NCBI RefSeq assembly: GCF_015712165.1
Contig: NZ_JADPZX010000001.1
Coordinates: 6,088,001-6,152,000, forward strand
Source: Streptomyces spinoverrucosus
GTDB taxonomy: Bacteria; Actinomycetota; Actinomycetes; Streptomycetales; Streptomycetaceae
DNA length: 64,000 nt
Direction of reading: 5' to 3'
A program made the translations under genes and the position numbers. Shown in pieces: positions 1 to 9,316 of the stretch. The first letter of the stretch is position 1; every line of letters begins with the position of its first letter. The notes below the pieces were generated by a model, which searched no databases, was not told the origin of the DNA, and saw only the letters and a program-made list of their open reading frames with translations.

Positions 1-984
1 GGACAGGGTGTGGTGGGCGAGTTGGGGCCAGGTACGGGCGGTGCCCACGTGCAGGACGACGGCCGACGGCGCGTACGTCAGCCGCGCCGGGCGGCGGGGC
101 GTTCGCCCCAGCAGCCGGTAGGCCACGGGCAGGTCCGGGGTGAGGACGACCGCGTCGCAGGTGATGCGGTCCTGGGCGGTCACCACCGCTGTCACGCGAC
201 TGCCACGCCGTTCCAGCCGGACGACCTTCTGGCCGTAGCGGAACTCGGCGCCCGCGGTCGCCGCCGCGTCCGCCATGGCCTGCGGCAGCGCGTGCATGCC
301 GCCGCGCGGGAAGTACACGCCGGCGACGGTGTCCATGTAGGCGATCACCGCGTACGCGGCGAGCGCCCGCCGAGGCGGGACGCCGGCGTACAGCGCCTGG
401 AAGGAGAACACCCGGCGCAGCCGCTCGTCCCGCAGATGACGGCCGATGGCCGCATCCAGCCGGCCGAAGCCGCCCAGGGCGGCGAGGCGCGCCAGGTCCC
501 AGGTCAGCAGGTCGAACGGCGAGTCGAAGTTGCGGTCGATGAAACGGCGCATCTGCGCCTGGTGGAGCTGCTCCAGCCAGCGACGCAGGCGACGGTATCC
601 GGCGGCCTCCGCCGCGCCCGCGAACCGCTCGACCTCCGCCTCCATGGCCGGGCCGTCCGTGTGCACGTCCAGTGCGCTGCCGTCGGCGAAGCACGCGCGG
701 TAGGCGGGACGCAGCGCGATCAGCTCGACCCGGTCGGCGAGGCTCTCCCCGACCGCCGCGAAGGCCTCGTCCGCGAGATGCGGCATCGTCAGGACCGTGG
801 GACCCATGTCCATGCGGTACCCCGCGCGCGTCAGGCGCCCGGCGCGTCCGCCCGGCAGCGCGTCCCGCTCGACGACGGTGACACGGCGTCCGGCGCCGAG
901 CAGATGCAGGGCGGACGCGAGGCCCGAGAGACCGGCGCCGACGACCACGACGTGGTCGGTAGGGCCGGGCAGCGTCCGCGTCAT
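1..984 (-). CDS. crtI: Phytoene desaturase CrtI (C-terminus cut by window edge)
   Basis: FAD-dependent desaturase that converts phytoene to lycopene in carotenoid synthesis. The N-terminus carries the dinucleotide-binding motif VVVVGAGLSGLASALHLL (about residues 12-29) followed by ERDALPGGRAGR, which is typical of CrtI. The visible 328 codons run off the left edge, so the C-terminal third is missing. The ATG overlaps the crtE stop (ATGA), indicating translational coupling. Order crtE-crtI matches the Streptomyces crtEIBV operon, so crtB and crtV are expected beyond the left edge (inference). Confidence 0.9.
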   Translation of the reverse strand, partial: MTRTLPGPTDHVVVVGAGLSGLASALHLLGAGRRVTVVERDALPGGRAGRLTRAGYRMDMGPTVLTMPHLADEAFAAVGESLADRVELIALRPAYRACFADGSALDVHTDGPAMEAEVERFAGAAEAAGYRRLRRWLEQLHQAQMRRFIDRNFDSPFDLLTWDLARLAALGGFGRLDAAIGRHLRDERLRRVFSFQALYAGVPPRRALAAYAVIAYMDTVAGVYFPRGGMHALPQAMADAAATAGAEFRYGQKVVRLERRGSRVTAVVTAQDRITCDAVVLTPDLPVAYRLLGRTPRRPARLTYAPSAVVLHVGTARTWPQLAHHTLS

Positions 985-2189
985 CGGCCGGTCCCCTCGG
1001 CCCGGGCGGCGGGCGGGGGAGCAGGCGGCGCGGGGACCGGATACGTGGGGGGCGCGCCCGCCACGAGAAGCAGCAGCTGTTCCAGCTCGGTGGCGCCCGC
1101 GGGGTCCAGGCGGGCATCGCGCAGATGGCGGACGCCGCACCGGACCAGCCTGCCGATCTTCTCCTCGACGACGTCACGCGCACCCGTGGAGACCAGGACC
1201 TGTCGGACCGAGGCGAGTGCGGAGTCCGGCAGATCGGCGCGGCCGTGCGTCTCGTCCAGCACGGCGAGGGCGCTTGTGTCGCCGACCGCTTCGGCCCGTG
1301 CCCGGGCGACGGTGAAGACATAGGTGGGCTTGCCGTTGCGCAGGTCGCCGCCCGACGGCTTCCCCGTGCTGCCCGGATCGGCGAACAGGTCCTCCATGTC
1401 GTCGCGCAGCTGGAACGCGAGGCCGGCACAGCGCCCGGCGGCGGACAACGCCCTCGTCGTGGCCGCGTCGGCGCCGGCCAGTGCGGCACCCAGCGCCATC
1501 GGCCGCTCGACCGAGTACAGCGCGCTCTTGAGAGTGGCCGCCCTGATCGCCTGCGGCGCGGCGTGCGAGCGGGTGGCCTGTCCCTGGACGTCCAGATACT
1601 GTCCGGCCACCATCTCGGTGCGCATGTCCCGCCACAGCTCCCGCACCCGGCGCGAGCTGTGCTGCGGCACCTCGGTGTCGGCGATCAGATCGTCCGCCCA
1701 GGCCAACGCCAGGTCCCCGGCGAGTATCGCGGCGGCCTCCCCGAGCCGTTCGGCCCGGCCGTGCGGCGCCGCCCACCGGTACTGGGCGGCGACCGACGCG
1801 TGCAGGGCGGGCCGTCCGCGGCGCACGCGCGCGCCGTCCATCACGTCGTCATGGGCCAGCGCGCAGGTCTGGATGAGTTCGAGGGCGGCTCCGATCCGCA
1901 GCGCCGCCCGTGCGGCGGTACCGTCCCGGCAGCCGCAGGCGCGCATCGTCCACCACATGACCCGGGAGCGGAACCGCTTGCCGCCGTCCAGGGTGAAGTG
2001 GGCGACCCGTTGGGCCACGTCGCGGGCGAAGAGCGGGTTCAGAGCGGTGGCGCGGGTGAGGTGCTCGGCCAGGGCATGCCCGAGCACCCGCTCGACGGCG
2101 GCGGTGACGTCCCGGTCGACGGCGTCCACCCGAAGGTCGGGCGCCGGCGCTCGGTGGGTGGCACGGTCCGTGGGATGGCTGGTACGCAT
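981..2189 (-). CDS. crtE: Geranylgeranyl diphosphate synthase CrtE
   Basis: Trans-polyprenyl synthase, 402 aa, making the C20 precursor for carotenoids. Both aspartate-rich metal-binding motifs are present: DDVMD at residues 114-118 and DDMED at 263-267, with GGKRFRS near residue 69. The frame stays open further upstream, but the ATG at 2189 is preceded by a GAGGAGAGG ribosome site and starts just before recognisable family sequence. Its stop overlaps the crtI start. Probably transcribed with the photolyase gene upstream on the same strand (98-nt gap). Confidence 0.92.
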   Translation of the reverse strand: MRTSHPTDRATHRAPAPDLRVDAVDRDVTAAVERVLGHALAEHLTRATALNPLFARDVAQRVAHFTLDGGKRFRSRVMWWTMRACGCRDGTAARAALRIGAALELIQTCALAHDDVMDGARVRRGRPALHASVAAQYRWAAPHGRAERLGEAAAILAGDLALAWADDLIADTEVPQHSSRRVRELWRDMRTEMVAGQYLDVQGQATRSHAAPQAIRAATLKSALYSVERPMALGAALAGADAATTRALSAAGRCAGLAFQLRDDMEDLFADPGSTGKPSGGDLRNGKPTYVFTVARARAEAVGDTSALAVLDETHGRADLPDSALASVRQVLVSTGARDVVEEKIGRLVRCGVRHLRDARLDPAGATELEQLLLLVAGAPPTYPVPAPPAPPPAARAEGTGR

Positions 2190-2287
2190 GCCGGGTCCTC
2201 TCCTCGACGGCACGGCACTGTGTCCATGCCTTCCGCGCGAGCGACCGGTACGGATGCGCCAATGGGGTGCGTCATCCGTGCGGGCCG

Positions 2288-3676
2288 TCAGGGGCATGCT
2301 CCTCGGCCGCGTTCGCGGGCCTGTTTGAACCGGGCGAGCCCCTCGGCGAGGTCGATCAGCGGCTCCGGGTAGTCGAGCGCGGCACGTTCCGGCCCCCGCA
2401 GCTTCCACGGTTCGTGTACGGCGGGGCCCTCGACCCCTGCCAGCTCGGGCACCCAGCGCCGCACGTACGCCCCGTCCGGGTCGTACCGCCTGGCCTGGGC
2501 GATCGGGTTGAGGACCCGGTTGGGCCGGGTGTCGGTGCCGGTTCCGGCCACCCACTGCCAGTTGAGCTGGTTGTTGGCGATGTCTCCGTCGACGAGCAGG
2601 GACAGGAAGTGGTCGGCGCCGATCCGCCAGTCGACGTAGAGCGACTTGGTCAGAAACGACGCCGTCAGCAGTCGGCCGCGATTGTGCATCCAGCCCTCGT
2701 GGCGCAGTTGCCGCATCGCGGCGTCGACCACCGGGTAGCCGGTCCGGCCCGCGCGCCATGCCTCGATGTCGGCGTGCGCCTCGGGTTCGCGGCGCCAGCG
2801 GTCGGCCCGGCCGCGGTAGTCGGCGGTGGCGGCGTCGGGCCGGGCGGCCAGGACCTGGCGGTGGAAGTCCCGCCAGGCGAGCTGCCGTACGAAGGCGTCG
2901 GCCCCGCCGCCACCCACCTGGCGGGCCCGGTGGACCACCTCGACGGGGGAGAGGGTGCCGAAGTGCAGGTGGGGCGAGAGCCGGGAGGTGGCCTCGTGGG
3001 CCAGGTCGTCATGGCGGTCGTCGTAGTCGGCGACGGCCCCCTTCAGCCACGCCTTCAGCAGTGCCCGGCCGTCCGTCTCGCCGCCGTGCGCCACTCCCGG
3101 GGAGACTCCCGTGAGCGTGCGACGGGAGGGCAGCGGCTCGGATCCGACGTGGTCGGGGACGTCCACCGAGCGCGGTGCGTCCAGTGGCCGGCGCAGCCGC
3201 TCCTGCGACCACCGGCGGAAGTACGGCGTGAAGACGGCGAAGTGGTCCGAGCCGGACGGAGTGACCGCGCCGGGCGCCACGGCTGTCGTGACCGTGTCGT
3301 GCACGTGCAGCTGTCGGCCGTCGGCCGCCAGCGCGGCGCGCAGGCGGTCCTCACGGCGGTGGGCGTAGGCGCTGACGTCGGACGCCATGTGCACCTCGTC
3401 GGCATCGGCCTCGGCGGCCACCTCGCAGACCTCGTGCACGACGTCGCCGGAGCGGATCACCAGCCGGCCGTCCCGGGCCCGCAGTCCCGCGTCCAGGTCG
3501 CCGAGACAGTCGGCCAGGAAGGCCGTCCGGTTCGGTACGGCGAACCCGGCGTCCGCTACGCCGCGGTCGCGGACGAACAGGGGGACCACCTGACGGGAGC
3601 CGTCGAGGGCGGCGCGGAGCGGTGGGTGGTCGTGCAGCCGCAGGTCGGCGGTGAACAGGACGACGGATACCTTCAT
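2288..3676 (-). CDS. phr: Deoxyribodipyrimidine photolyase
   Basis: Light-driven repair of cyclobutane pyrimidine dimers. The 462-aa protein has the N-terminal antenna-binding Rossmann domain (starts MKVSVVLFTADLRLHDHPPL) and the C-terminal FAD domain with VRQLAWRDFHRQVL and NNQLNWQWVAGTGTDTRPNR, the strongly conserved photolyase block. It lies between crtE and an SDR-DUF2867 gene on the same strand. Photolyase genes in carotenoid clusters fit a shared light response, controlled in Streptomyces by LitR/LitS (established for other strains, not shown here). Confidence 0.95.
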   Translation of the reverse strand: MKVSVVLFTADLRLHDHPPLRAALDGSRQVVPLFVRDRGVADAGFAVPNRTAFLADCLGDLDAGLRARDGRLVIRSGDVVHEVCEVAAEADADEVHMASDVSAYAHRREDRLRAALAADGRQLHVHDTVTTAVAPGAVTPSGSDHFAVFTPYFRRWSQERLRRPLDAPRSVDVPDHVGSEPLPSRRTLTGVSPGVAHGGETDGRALLKAWLKGAVADYDDRHDDLAHEATSRLSPHLHFGTLSPVEVVHRARQVGGGGADAFVRQLAWRDFHRQVLAARPDAATADYRGRADRWRREPEAHADIEAWRAGRTGYPVVDAAMRQLRHEGWMHNRGRLLTASFLTKSLYVDWRIGADHFLSLLVDGDIANNQLNWQWVAGTGTDTRPNRVLNPIAQARRYDPDGAYVRRWVPELAGVEGPAVHEPWKLRGPERAALDYPEPLIDLAEGLARFKQARERGRGACP

Positions 3677-3751
3677 GGACGTGCTCCAGCCAGGCAGCGA
3701 TGGTGCGCGGAGCGCGGCCGGCGTGCCGCGACGGGTCGATGGCGGGGTCGG

Positions 3752-5329
3752 TCACGGGGCCTCACCGTCCCGCGCCGAGCCCGTGCCGGGGCCGCCGGCG
3801 GCGGTCGGACGCGGTACGGACCGGTCGCTCGCGGCTCCGGACCTCGCCGACGCGCGGGCGATGTTGCGGGCCATACCGCCGAAGACGGCCGCGTGAAAGG
3901 GGGAGACGCTCCACCAGTACACGTGCCCGAGGAGGCCGTGCGGGTGGAAGAGGGCGCGCTGGCGGTAGCGGGCGCGGCCGGGGCCGAGCGGCTCGGCGTA
4001 CATCTCCAGCCAGGCCAGGCCGGGCAGCCTCATCTCCGCCCGCAACCGCAGCATGTGCCCCGGCTCGATGTCCTCCACGCGCCAGAAGTCGACGGCGTCG
4101 CCCACCCGCAGCCGATTCGCGTCGCGGCGCCCGCGGCGCAGTCCCGCTCCGCCGATCAGCCGGTCCAGCCAGCCGCGCACCGACCAGGCCACCGGCAGGG
4201 AGTACCAGCCGTTGTCGCCGCCGATGCCCTCGATGATCCGCCACAGCGCCTCGCACGAGGCGTCCACGGGTACCTCCCGCTTGTCCTCGTAGAGGCTTCC
4301 GCCCGCCCAGCCGGGGTCCGTGGGCAGTGGATCACTGGGCGCGCCGGGCAGCGCCGAGGACGACCAGCGTGTCGTGACCTGGGCGTCCCGGACGCGTTGC
4401 AGGGCCAGCCGTACCGCGTCGTCGAACCCGACCGGCCCGCCCGGCGGATCGGGCACGTGGCGGACGATGTCGTGCTCGCGGCAGATCACCTCGTGCCGCA
4501 GGGACTCGGTCAGCGGGCGGGCGATGGAGGGCGGGACGGGCGTCACCAGTCCCACCCAGTAGCTGGACAGCCGGGGCGTCAGCACCGGCACGGGAAGGAT
4601 CAGCCGGCGGGGCAGGTCCGCGACCGCCGCGAACCGGAGCATCATGTCGCGGTATGTCAGGATCTCCGGGCCGCCGATGTCGAAAGCGCGGCTCACCGAG
4701 GCGGGCATGCCGGCGCTGCCGACCAGCAGCCGCAGCACGTCGCGCACGGCGATGGGCTGGATCCGGGTGTGCACCCAACTGGGCGTGACCATCACCGGGA
4801 GCCGTTCGGTGAGATAGCGCAGCATCTCGAAGGAGGCGGAGCCCGAGCCGATGATGACGGCGGCCCGCAGCACGGTCGTCGGCACACCCGAGTCGAGGAG
4901 GATGCGCCCGACCTCGTCACGGGAGCGCAGGTGGGGTGACAGGTCACGGTCGGGTACGCCCGCGGGTGTCAGGCCGCCGAGATAGACGATGCGGCGCACT
5001 CCCGCGGCGCGGGCCTGTTCGGCGAAGACGCGCGCCGCCCGCCGGTCGGCGGCCTCGAAGCCGCGGCCCGTGCCCAGGGCGTGCACCAGGTAGTAGGCGA
5101 CGTCGATGCCGTGCAGCGCTTCGGCGAGCGACGCGGCGTCGGTGACGTCGCCGCGCGCCACCTCGACCTCGTCCGCCCAGGGGTGGTCGCGCAGCTTGTC
5201 CGGTGACCGCGTCAGGCAGCGCACCCGGTGTCCCGCGTCCAGTAGTTCCGGGACGAGCCGGCCGCCGATGTAGCCCGTGGCGCCGGTGACGAGGCTGTGC
5301 GGACCCGGTGCGGTGGCGTGCCGGCTCAT
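3752..5329 (-). CDS. SDR-type NAD(P)-binding protein with C-terminal DUF2867
   Basis: A 525-aa two-part protein. Residues about 1-290 form an atypical short-chain dehydrogenase (LVTGATGYIGGRLVPELL near residue 13). Residues about 340-500 match DUF2867, seen from SLYEDKREVPVD through EPGHMLRLRAEMRLPG to FHPHGLLGHVYWW. The catalysed reaction is unknown. It is placed 75 nt upstream of the photolyase gene and on the same strand as the carotenoid genes, so co-expression is likely. The last 30 residues are a proline/alanine-rich tail. Confidence 0.85.
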   Translation of the reverse strand: MSRHATAPGPHSLVTGATGYIGGRLVPELLDAGHRVRCLTRSPDKLRDHPWADEVEVARGDVTDAASLAEALHGIDVAYYLVHALGTGRGFEAADRRAARVFAEQARAAGVRRIVYLGGLTPAGVPDRDLSPHLRSRDEVGRILLDSGVPTTVLRAAVIIGSGSASFEMLRYLTERLPVMVTPSWVHTRIQPIAVRDVLRLLVGSAGMPASVSRAFDIGGPEILTYRDMMLRFAAVADLPRRLILPVPVLTPRLSSYWVGLVTPVPPSIARPLTESLRHEVICREHDIVRHVPDPPGGPVGFDDAVRLALQRVRDAQVTTRWSSSALPGAPSDPLPTDPGWAGGSLYEDKREVPVDASCEALWRIIEGIGGDNGWYSLPVAWSVRGWLDRLIGGAGLRRGRRDANRLRVGDAVDFWRVEDIEPGHMLRLRAEMRLPGLAWLEMYAEPLGPGRARYRQRALFHPHGLLGHVYWWSVSPFHAAVFGGMARNIARASARSGAASDRSVPRPTAAGGPGTGSARDGEAP

Positions 5330-5444
5330 GGTCGTTCCTTTCTGTCGGCGTATCCGGGATACCTTCCCCGCGGGCGGCCCGACCGGATGTGGTGACGGGG
5401 TGGTGCAGCGGACCGTGGGCGGTGGCCGTCCCGCGGCGAAGCGG

Positions 5445-7007
5445 TCAGCGCTGCGCGAGCAGTGCCGTCAGGCCGCGCAGCACCGCCGACCGGCCGCGGT
5501 CCGGCACCGTCCGCAAGGGCTCGGCCCGCACGCCCCACCGGCGCAGCAGGACGTTGGCGGCCAGGAACCCGCTCGTCGCCGCCCGCTCCATGAGCGCGAC
5601 CGGAAGCCCGGTGGCGACCATGTCACCCGCCACCACGACCGCCGGGTCCGCCGTCCGCACGCGCGGCCGGCGGTCGTAGCCGCCCACCTCGAACAGCGGG
5701 CAGTCCTTCCGCCACTCGTGGCGGGAGTCGATCACCTGCGCGTCGTGGGTCTCCGGATACACCCGGTGCAACTGGCTCACCAGCCGCTCCTGCACGTCCT
5801 TGCGGTCGGCTCCGGGCGGGACGGCGTAGGCGTGCAGTTCGACCACGGATCCACCGGTGCGCAGCGACCAGCGATGGGCCTCGCCCTCCCAGAGGTCGAG
5901 GAGACTGACGTTGTCCAGCTCCGCGTATCCGCTGGTGCCCAGGAACGCCGGGCGGTCGGGGCGCACCGGCCGGTCCAGCCAGAGCCGGGACACCAGGAAG
6001 GGCGGCGCGGTGCGCAGCCCGGCGACGCCTTCGCGCCAGGACCGGTCGACCAGGTCCGGTGACGCGGCCGCGACCTGCCGCAGGCCCGGCACGTCCATCG
6101 CCAGCACCACGGCGTCGTAGGACCGCGTCCGGCCCGCGACGGTCACACGCACCGTGCCGTCCGGGCCCGGGGCCACCGCATCCACGGGGCTGCCCGTCAG
6201 GATCGTCGCCCCGCGCTCCAGCAGATAGTCCCCGAGAGGCTCCCACAGCGCCTGGGGAAACGGTTCCCGCGGCACGTCGAACAGCAGCCCCTCGCTGGAG
6301 CCCAGGAAGTAGATGTGGAACATCAGCGCCAGTTCCGCCGCGGACAGTTCCCTCGGGTCCGCGAAGAAGCTGCGCGAGAACACCTCGAAGGCGAGATGCC
6401 GGGCGGCTGCCGGAAATCTGATGCGGGACAGGAAGTCGTGCGCGCTGATCCCGTCGAGCCGCCGGTAGGTCCCAGGCACGCGGACGTCCAGCAACGGCAG
6501 CGCGGACCGCGCATTCATGGCCATCAGGTCCCGCCATCCGAACGTCGGGCTCAGCGCGACGAAGCCCAGGGCGTTCAGCGGGGGAGTGCGCGGTACGCGG
6601 GCGAAGCTGTCGAGCGTCCCGGCGCTGTGGCGCAGCGGGTAGTCGCGCAGGGCGGTCAGGCCGTGCAGGCCCGGGTCGGTTCGCCGCAGCAGAGCGCGCA
6701 GGTTGTAGTACTGGCGGAAGAACGCGTGGAATCCGCGGGTCATGGTCGCCGACGACCCGTCGGCCAGCCGCACCTGCCACCCCGCCAGCCGCCCGCCCAG
6801 ACCGCTCTCGCGCTCCAGCAGCGTCACCCGCGCCCCGCGCTCCGCCAGTACGGTGGCCGCCGCGAGCCCCGCGATCCCACCGCCGGCGACGGCGACCTCC
6901 GGCCCGACGCCCGCGAAGGCCGGCACACCCGTACGATCCGTCAGCAGGCGTGTCATGCGGTCCCGTCCGTGGCCTCCGTCCACGAAGCCCGCCCTCCGGC
7001 CCGTCAT
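5445..7007 (-). CDS. crtU: Carotenoid desaturase/methyltransferase CrtU-type (isorenieratene synthase)
   Basis: FAD-binding amine-oxidase-like protein, about 520 aa, predicted to aromatise beta-carotene end rings to isorenieratene. The FAD motif VAVAGGGIAGLAAATVLAERG sits near the N-terminus, and the C-terminus has VVVAGDMVATGLPVALMERAATSG. The ATG at 7007 overlaps the crtT stop (ATGA) and is chosen for coupling; a second ATG at 6956 lies nearer the FAD motif and could be the true start. The frame remains open much further upstream as an overlap artefact. Order crtY-crtT-crtU is the known Streptomyces crtYTU block. Confidence 0.85.
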   Translation of the reverse strand: MTGRRAGFVDGGHGRDRMTRLLTDRTGVPAFAGVGPEVAVAGGGIAGLAAATVLAERGARVTLLERESGLGGRLAGWQVRLADGSSATMTRGFHAFFRQYYNLRALLRRTDPGLHGLTALRDYPLRHSAGTLDSFARVPRTPPLNALGFVALSPTFGWRDLMAMNARSALPLLDVRVPGTYRRLDGISAHDFLSRIRFPAAARHLAFEVFSRSFFADPRELSAAELALMFHIYFLGSSEGLLFDVPREPFPQALWEPLGDYLLERGATILTGSPVDAVAPGPDGTVRVTVAGRTRSYDAVVLAMDVPGLRQVAAASPDLVDRSWREGVAGLRTAPPFLVSRLWLDRPVRPDRPAFLGTSGYAELDNVSLLDLWEGEAHRWSLRTGGSVVELHAYAVPPGADRKDVQERLVSQLHRVYPETHDAQVIDSRHEWRKDCPLFEVGGYDRRPRVRTADPAVVVAGDMVATGLPVALMERAATSGFLAANVLLRRWGVRAEPLRTVPDRGRSAVLRGLTALLAQR

Positions 7008-7732
7008 GCCCGTACCCCTCGCGTGCCGGGCACCCGCGCCACGAACGTGTGGGTGATCCCCGTCTGCCAGCCCGTCAGCGGAAGCGTTCGTACGTCCGTG
7101 AATCCCGCCCGCCGCAGGCGCGCCGCGAAGGCGCCCGCCGTGTCGAACTCGACGACGCTGCGCCAGAGGTGCTCGTACAGTGCGTCGTCCCCGGTGCGTC
7201 TGGCGACCGGGAGAACCAGGCACTTGCACACCGCCGTCCACACCGCACGGTGCACCGCCCGGCCGGTGAGGGTGTACTCGTGCACCGCGAGACGCCCACC
7301 CGGGACGAGCAGGTCCCGCACACCCGCGAGGACCTGGTCCGGGTCGGCGACATTGCGGAACAGGTACGCGGCGAACACGGCGTCGAACGGACCTGGGACC
7401 CCCGCCGCGGCCAGCCCCTCCGCCGGGGCGTGCACGAAGCGGACACGGGCCGACCAGTCCTTGGTGCGAGCCTTCGCGAGCATGCCCGCCGACGCGTCCA
7501 CCGCGGTGATCCGGGCACGCGGCGCGACGGCGAGCAGGGCGGCCGTGGAGGCGCCGGTGCCGCAGCCCAGGTCGAGCAGTCGCACGCCGCTGCCGCCGTC
7601 GGGCAGGGCCAGTCGGCGGGCGGAGCGGCGCAACTGGCCGTGGTAGCCGGGGTTGGCGGCGACCATCCAGTCGTAGGACGGTGCCGCGTGGTCGAACGCG
7701 GCCGACAGTTCGCCATCGCGCAGGAGTGACAT
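7004..7732 (-). CDS. crtT: SAM-dependent methyltransferase CrtT
   Basis: Class I methyltransferase, 242 aa, starting MSLLRDGELSAAFDHAAPSYD. The SAM-binding loop LLDLGCGTGASTAALLA is at about residues 51-67, followed by VDASAGMLAKAR. It resembles UbiE/COQ5-type enzymes. The ATG at 7732 has GAGGAG twelve bases upstream; the open frame continues further but without family similarity. It lies between crtY and crtU and overlaps crtU by four bases. Its exact substrate in isorenieratene synthesis is not settled from sequence. Confidence 0.85.
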   Translation of the reverse strand: MSLLRDGELSAAFDHAAPSYDWMVAANPGYHGQLRRSARRLALPDGGSGVRLLDLGCGTGASTAALLAVAPRARITAVDASAGMLAKARTKDWSARVRFVHAPAEGLAAAGVPGPFDAVFAAYLFRNVADPDQVLAGVRDLLVPGGRLAVHEYTLTGRAVHRAVWTAVCKCLVLPVARRTGDDALYEHLWRSVVEFDTAGAFAARLRRAGFTDVRTLPLTGWQTGITHTFVARVPGTRGVRA

Positions 7733-7770
7733 GGAGGTGCTCCTCGGTAGGTCGGCGCGGTGAGGCCGCG

Positions 7771-8961
7771 TCATGGTCCGGCCGGGCGCCGGGAAAGAAA
7801 GGGCAGTTCCAGGGCCGTGCGCAGCATCGGCCGCACCGGGGTGCGCAGCCCGACGGCGAAGTCCTCCAACGCGTTGGTCCGGCCGTCGAGGAAGCGCAGC
7901 AGGCGCTCCGCCGGCACCGTCTCGAACAGCCTGGTGAACAGGGCCGCGCCATCGACCCGTTGGCTGTCCAGGGCGCGCAGCAGAACGGCGTCCATGGCGA
8001 GCGCCCGCGCCCCGTGCGGGGCGGGCACGAGCGGCGTACGCCCATGCGCCAGCGCCGCCGCGATCGCCCGTGTGTGGCGCTGGGCGGCGGCGAACGAGTA
8101 GCCGGTCGCGGGACGCGTCGCCCCGCCCGCCACGCCGATGGGAAAGACGGACCTGCCCGTACGCCGCGGAAACCGGGCGTCGGTCATCGCGATGACCCCC
8201 TGCTCGACCGCCGTGACCTCGAAGTCCCCCAGACCGAGCACCTCGGTGGCGTAGTGCCCCAGCACCCGGTCGTAGGCGTCGTCGTCGAGGACCGTGCGGG
8301 AGAACTCCGTGTACTCGACCAGCGCCTCCCGCGGGCCCAGCGGCAGGACGTAGCCGAAGGCGAGCCCGTGCGGTGGCTGCGGGGTACGGAAGTCCATCAG
8401 ATCGGCGATGTCCGGGTCGAAGGCCGGGCGGGAGGTGCGGACGAACCAGCCGCGGAAGTGCTGCAGAAGTGTGGTCCGGGCCGGTCCCGACTGCCCTGGT
8501 GGCCGGGAGTCGAACACCCAGCGGGCGGGGAGCCGCACGGGCGCACCATGGGCGTCGTGCCCGCACACCTCGGCGCCACCGGGAACGTCCCGCACGCTCT
8601 CGACCACGGCTTCGAGCCGACGACATCCGGACCGGGCCAGCTCCGCGCCGGCCCACGTCTCGAAGTCCCGCGACCTGATCATCTTGTAACGCAGCGAGCC
8701 GGGACGCGCCACCACGGCCCGGCCGTCCCGTCCCGTGACCCGCAGGCGGTCCCAGTCGGCGCGGACGACACCGTCGTACTCACCGCCCGCCGCCTCCCAG
8801 TAGCACCACGTCCGGGGCCCCGGACGCAACGCGCCCTGAGGGGCGTCGACGAGGGCGACCGTCAGGCGCCGACGGGTCTGCACCCGGGGCCCGGTGAGCC
8901 GCCGCGCCAGCGACAGTCCCGCGGCGCCGCCACCGATGACGACTACGTCTGCGTCCCGCAC
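7771..8961 (-). CDS. crtY: Lycopene beta-cyclase CrtY
   Basis: FAD/NAD-binding cyclase, about 396 aa, converting lycopene to beta-carotene. It begins with DADVVVIGGGAAGLSLARRL and has the cyclase block PTRPATGYSFAAAQRHTRAI-like sequence (GGATRPATGYSFAAAQ) in the middle third. The GTG at 8961, with AAGGGAG nine bases upstream, is preferred. An in-frame ATG at 9069 would add 36 residues of no recognisable family sequence and overlaps the stop of the sigma-factor remnant. First gene of crtYTU. Confidence 0.88.
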   Translation of the reverse strand: MRDADVVVIGGGAAGLSLARRLTGPRVQTRRRLTVALVDAPQGALRPGPRTWCYWEAAGGEYDGVVRADWDRLRVTGRDGRAVVARPGSLRYKMIRSRDFETWAGAELARSGCRRLEAVVESVRDVPGGAEVCGHDAHGAPVRLPARWVFDSRPPGQSGPARTTLLQHFRGWFVRTSRPAFDPDIADLMDFRTPQPPHGLAFGYVLPLGPREALVEYTEFSRTVLDDDAYDRVLGHYATEVLGLGDFEVTAVEQGVIAMTDARFPRRTGRSVFPIGVAGGATRPATGYSFAAAQRHTRAIAAALAHGRTPLVPAPHGARALAMDAVLLRALDSQRVDGAALFTRLFETVPAERLLRFLDGRTNALEDFAVGLRTPVRPMLRTALELPFLSRRPAGP

Positions 8962-9065
8962 CCTGGCTCCCTTGCCGCCGTGCCGGTCATGACAATGGAG
9001 ATTTCCGCGCCGGACAGACGCGCTGGCGCCTTCCGCCCGGACTCCGCCCTGCCGGGGCACGGAGT

Positions 9066-9242
9066 TCATGCGTTCGCACTGCCCCGCCTCCTCGGCCGGC
9101 AGCGGACGAGACGGTGCAGCCCGCGGCGCGTGTGACTCTTCACCGTGCCCAGGGGCCGGCCGGTGAGGTCGGCGATCTGTGCCTTCCGGGGGCCGTTCAC
9201 ATCTTTTTGACGTCGTCGACAGCTTGTTCTCAGGTTGAACGT
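9066..9242 (-). pseudogene. C-terminal remnant of an ECF-type sigma factor (region 4)
   Basis: Reading the minus strand to the TGA at 9066-9068 gives a peptide ending RKAQIADLTGRPLGTVKSHT followed by RRGLHRLV, a clear sigma-70 region 4 helix-turn-helix. The frame is open only back to a TAG at 9243-9245 and has no region 2, so about three quarters of the protein is absent. The remnant ends just before crtY, where light-responsive clusters of other Streptomyces carry the sigma factor gene litS, so a deleted litS is the natural reading (inference). A GTG at 9200 could start a 44-aa peptide. Confidence 0.7.
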
Positions 9243-9316
9243 CTAGCGTCGCGTTTCATCGATTCCTACCTTCCCGGTGGGAAAACCAGGGATTGCCGAC
9301 GGGACGGACGACACAC

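Noticed and set aside
3351..3755. A 134-codon minus-strand frame overlapping the photolyase start
   Set aside because: Out of frame with the photolyase and without family sequence; the photolyase N-terminus is complete from 3676.
2267..4939. An 890-codon plus-strand open frame across photolyase and the SDR gene
   Set aside because: Overlaps two clear minus-strand genes and has no recognisable domain.
9200..9300. A TTGACG-type promoter for the TauE/SafE gene
   Set aside because: Hexamers are present but spacing and -10 match are too weak to call.
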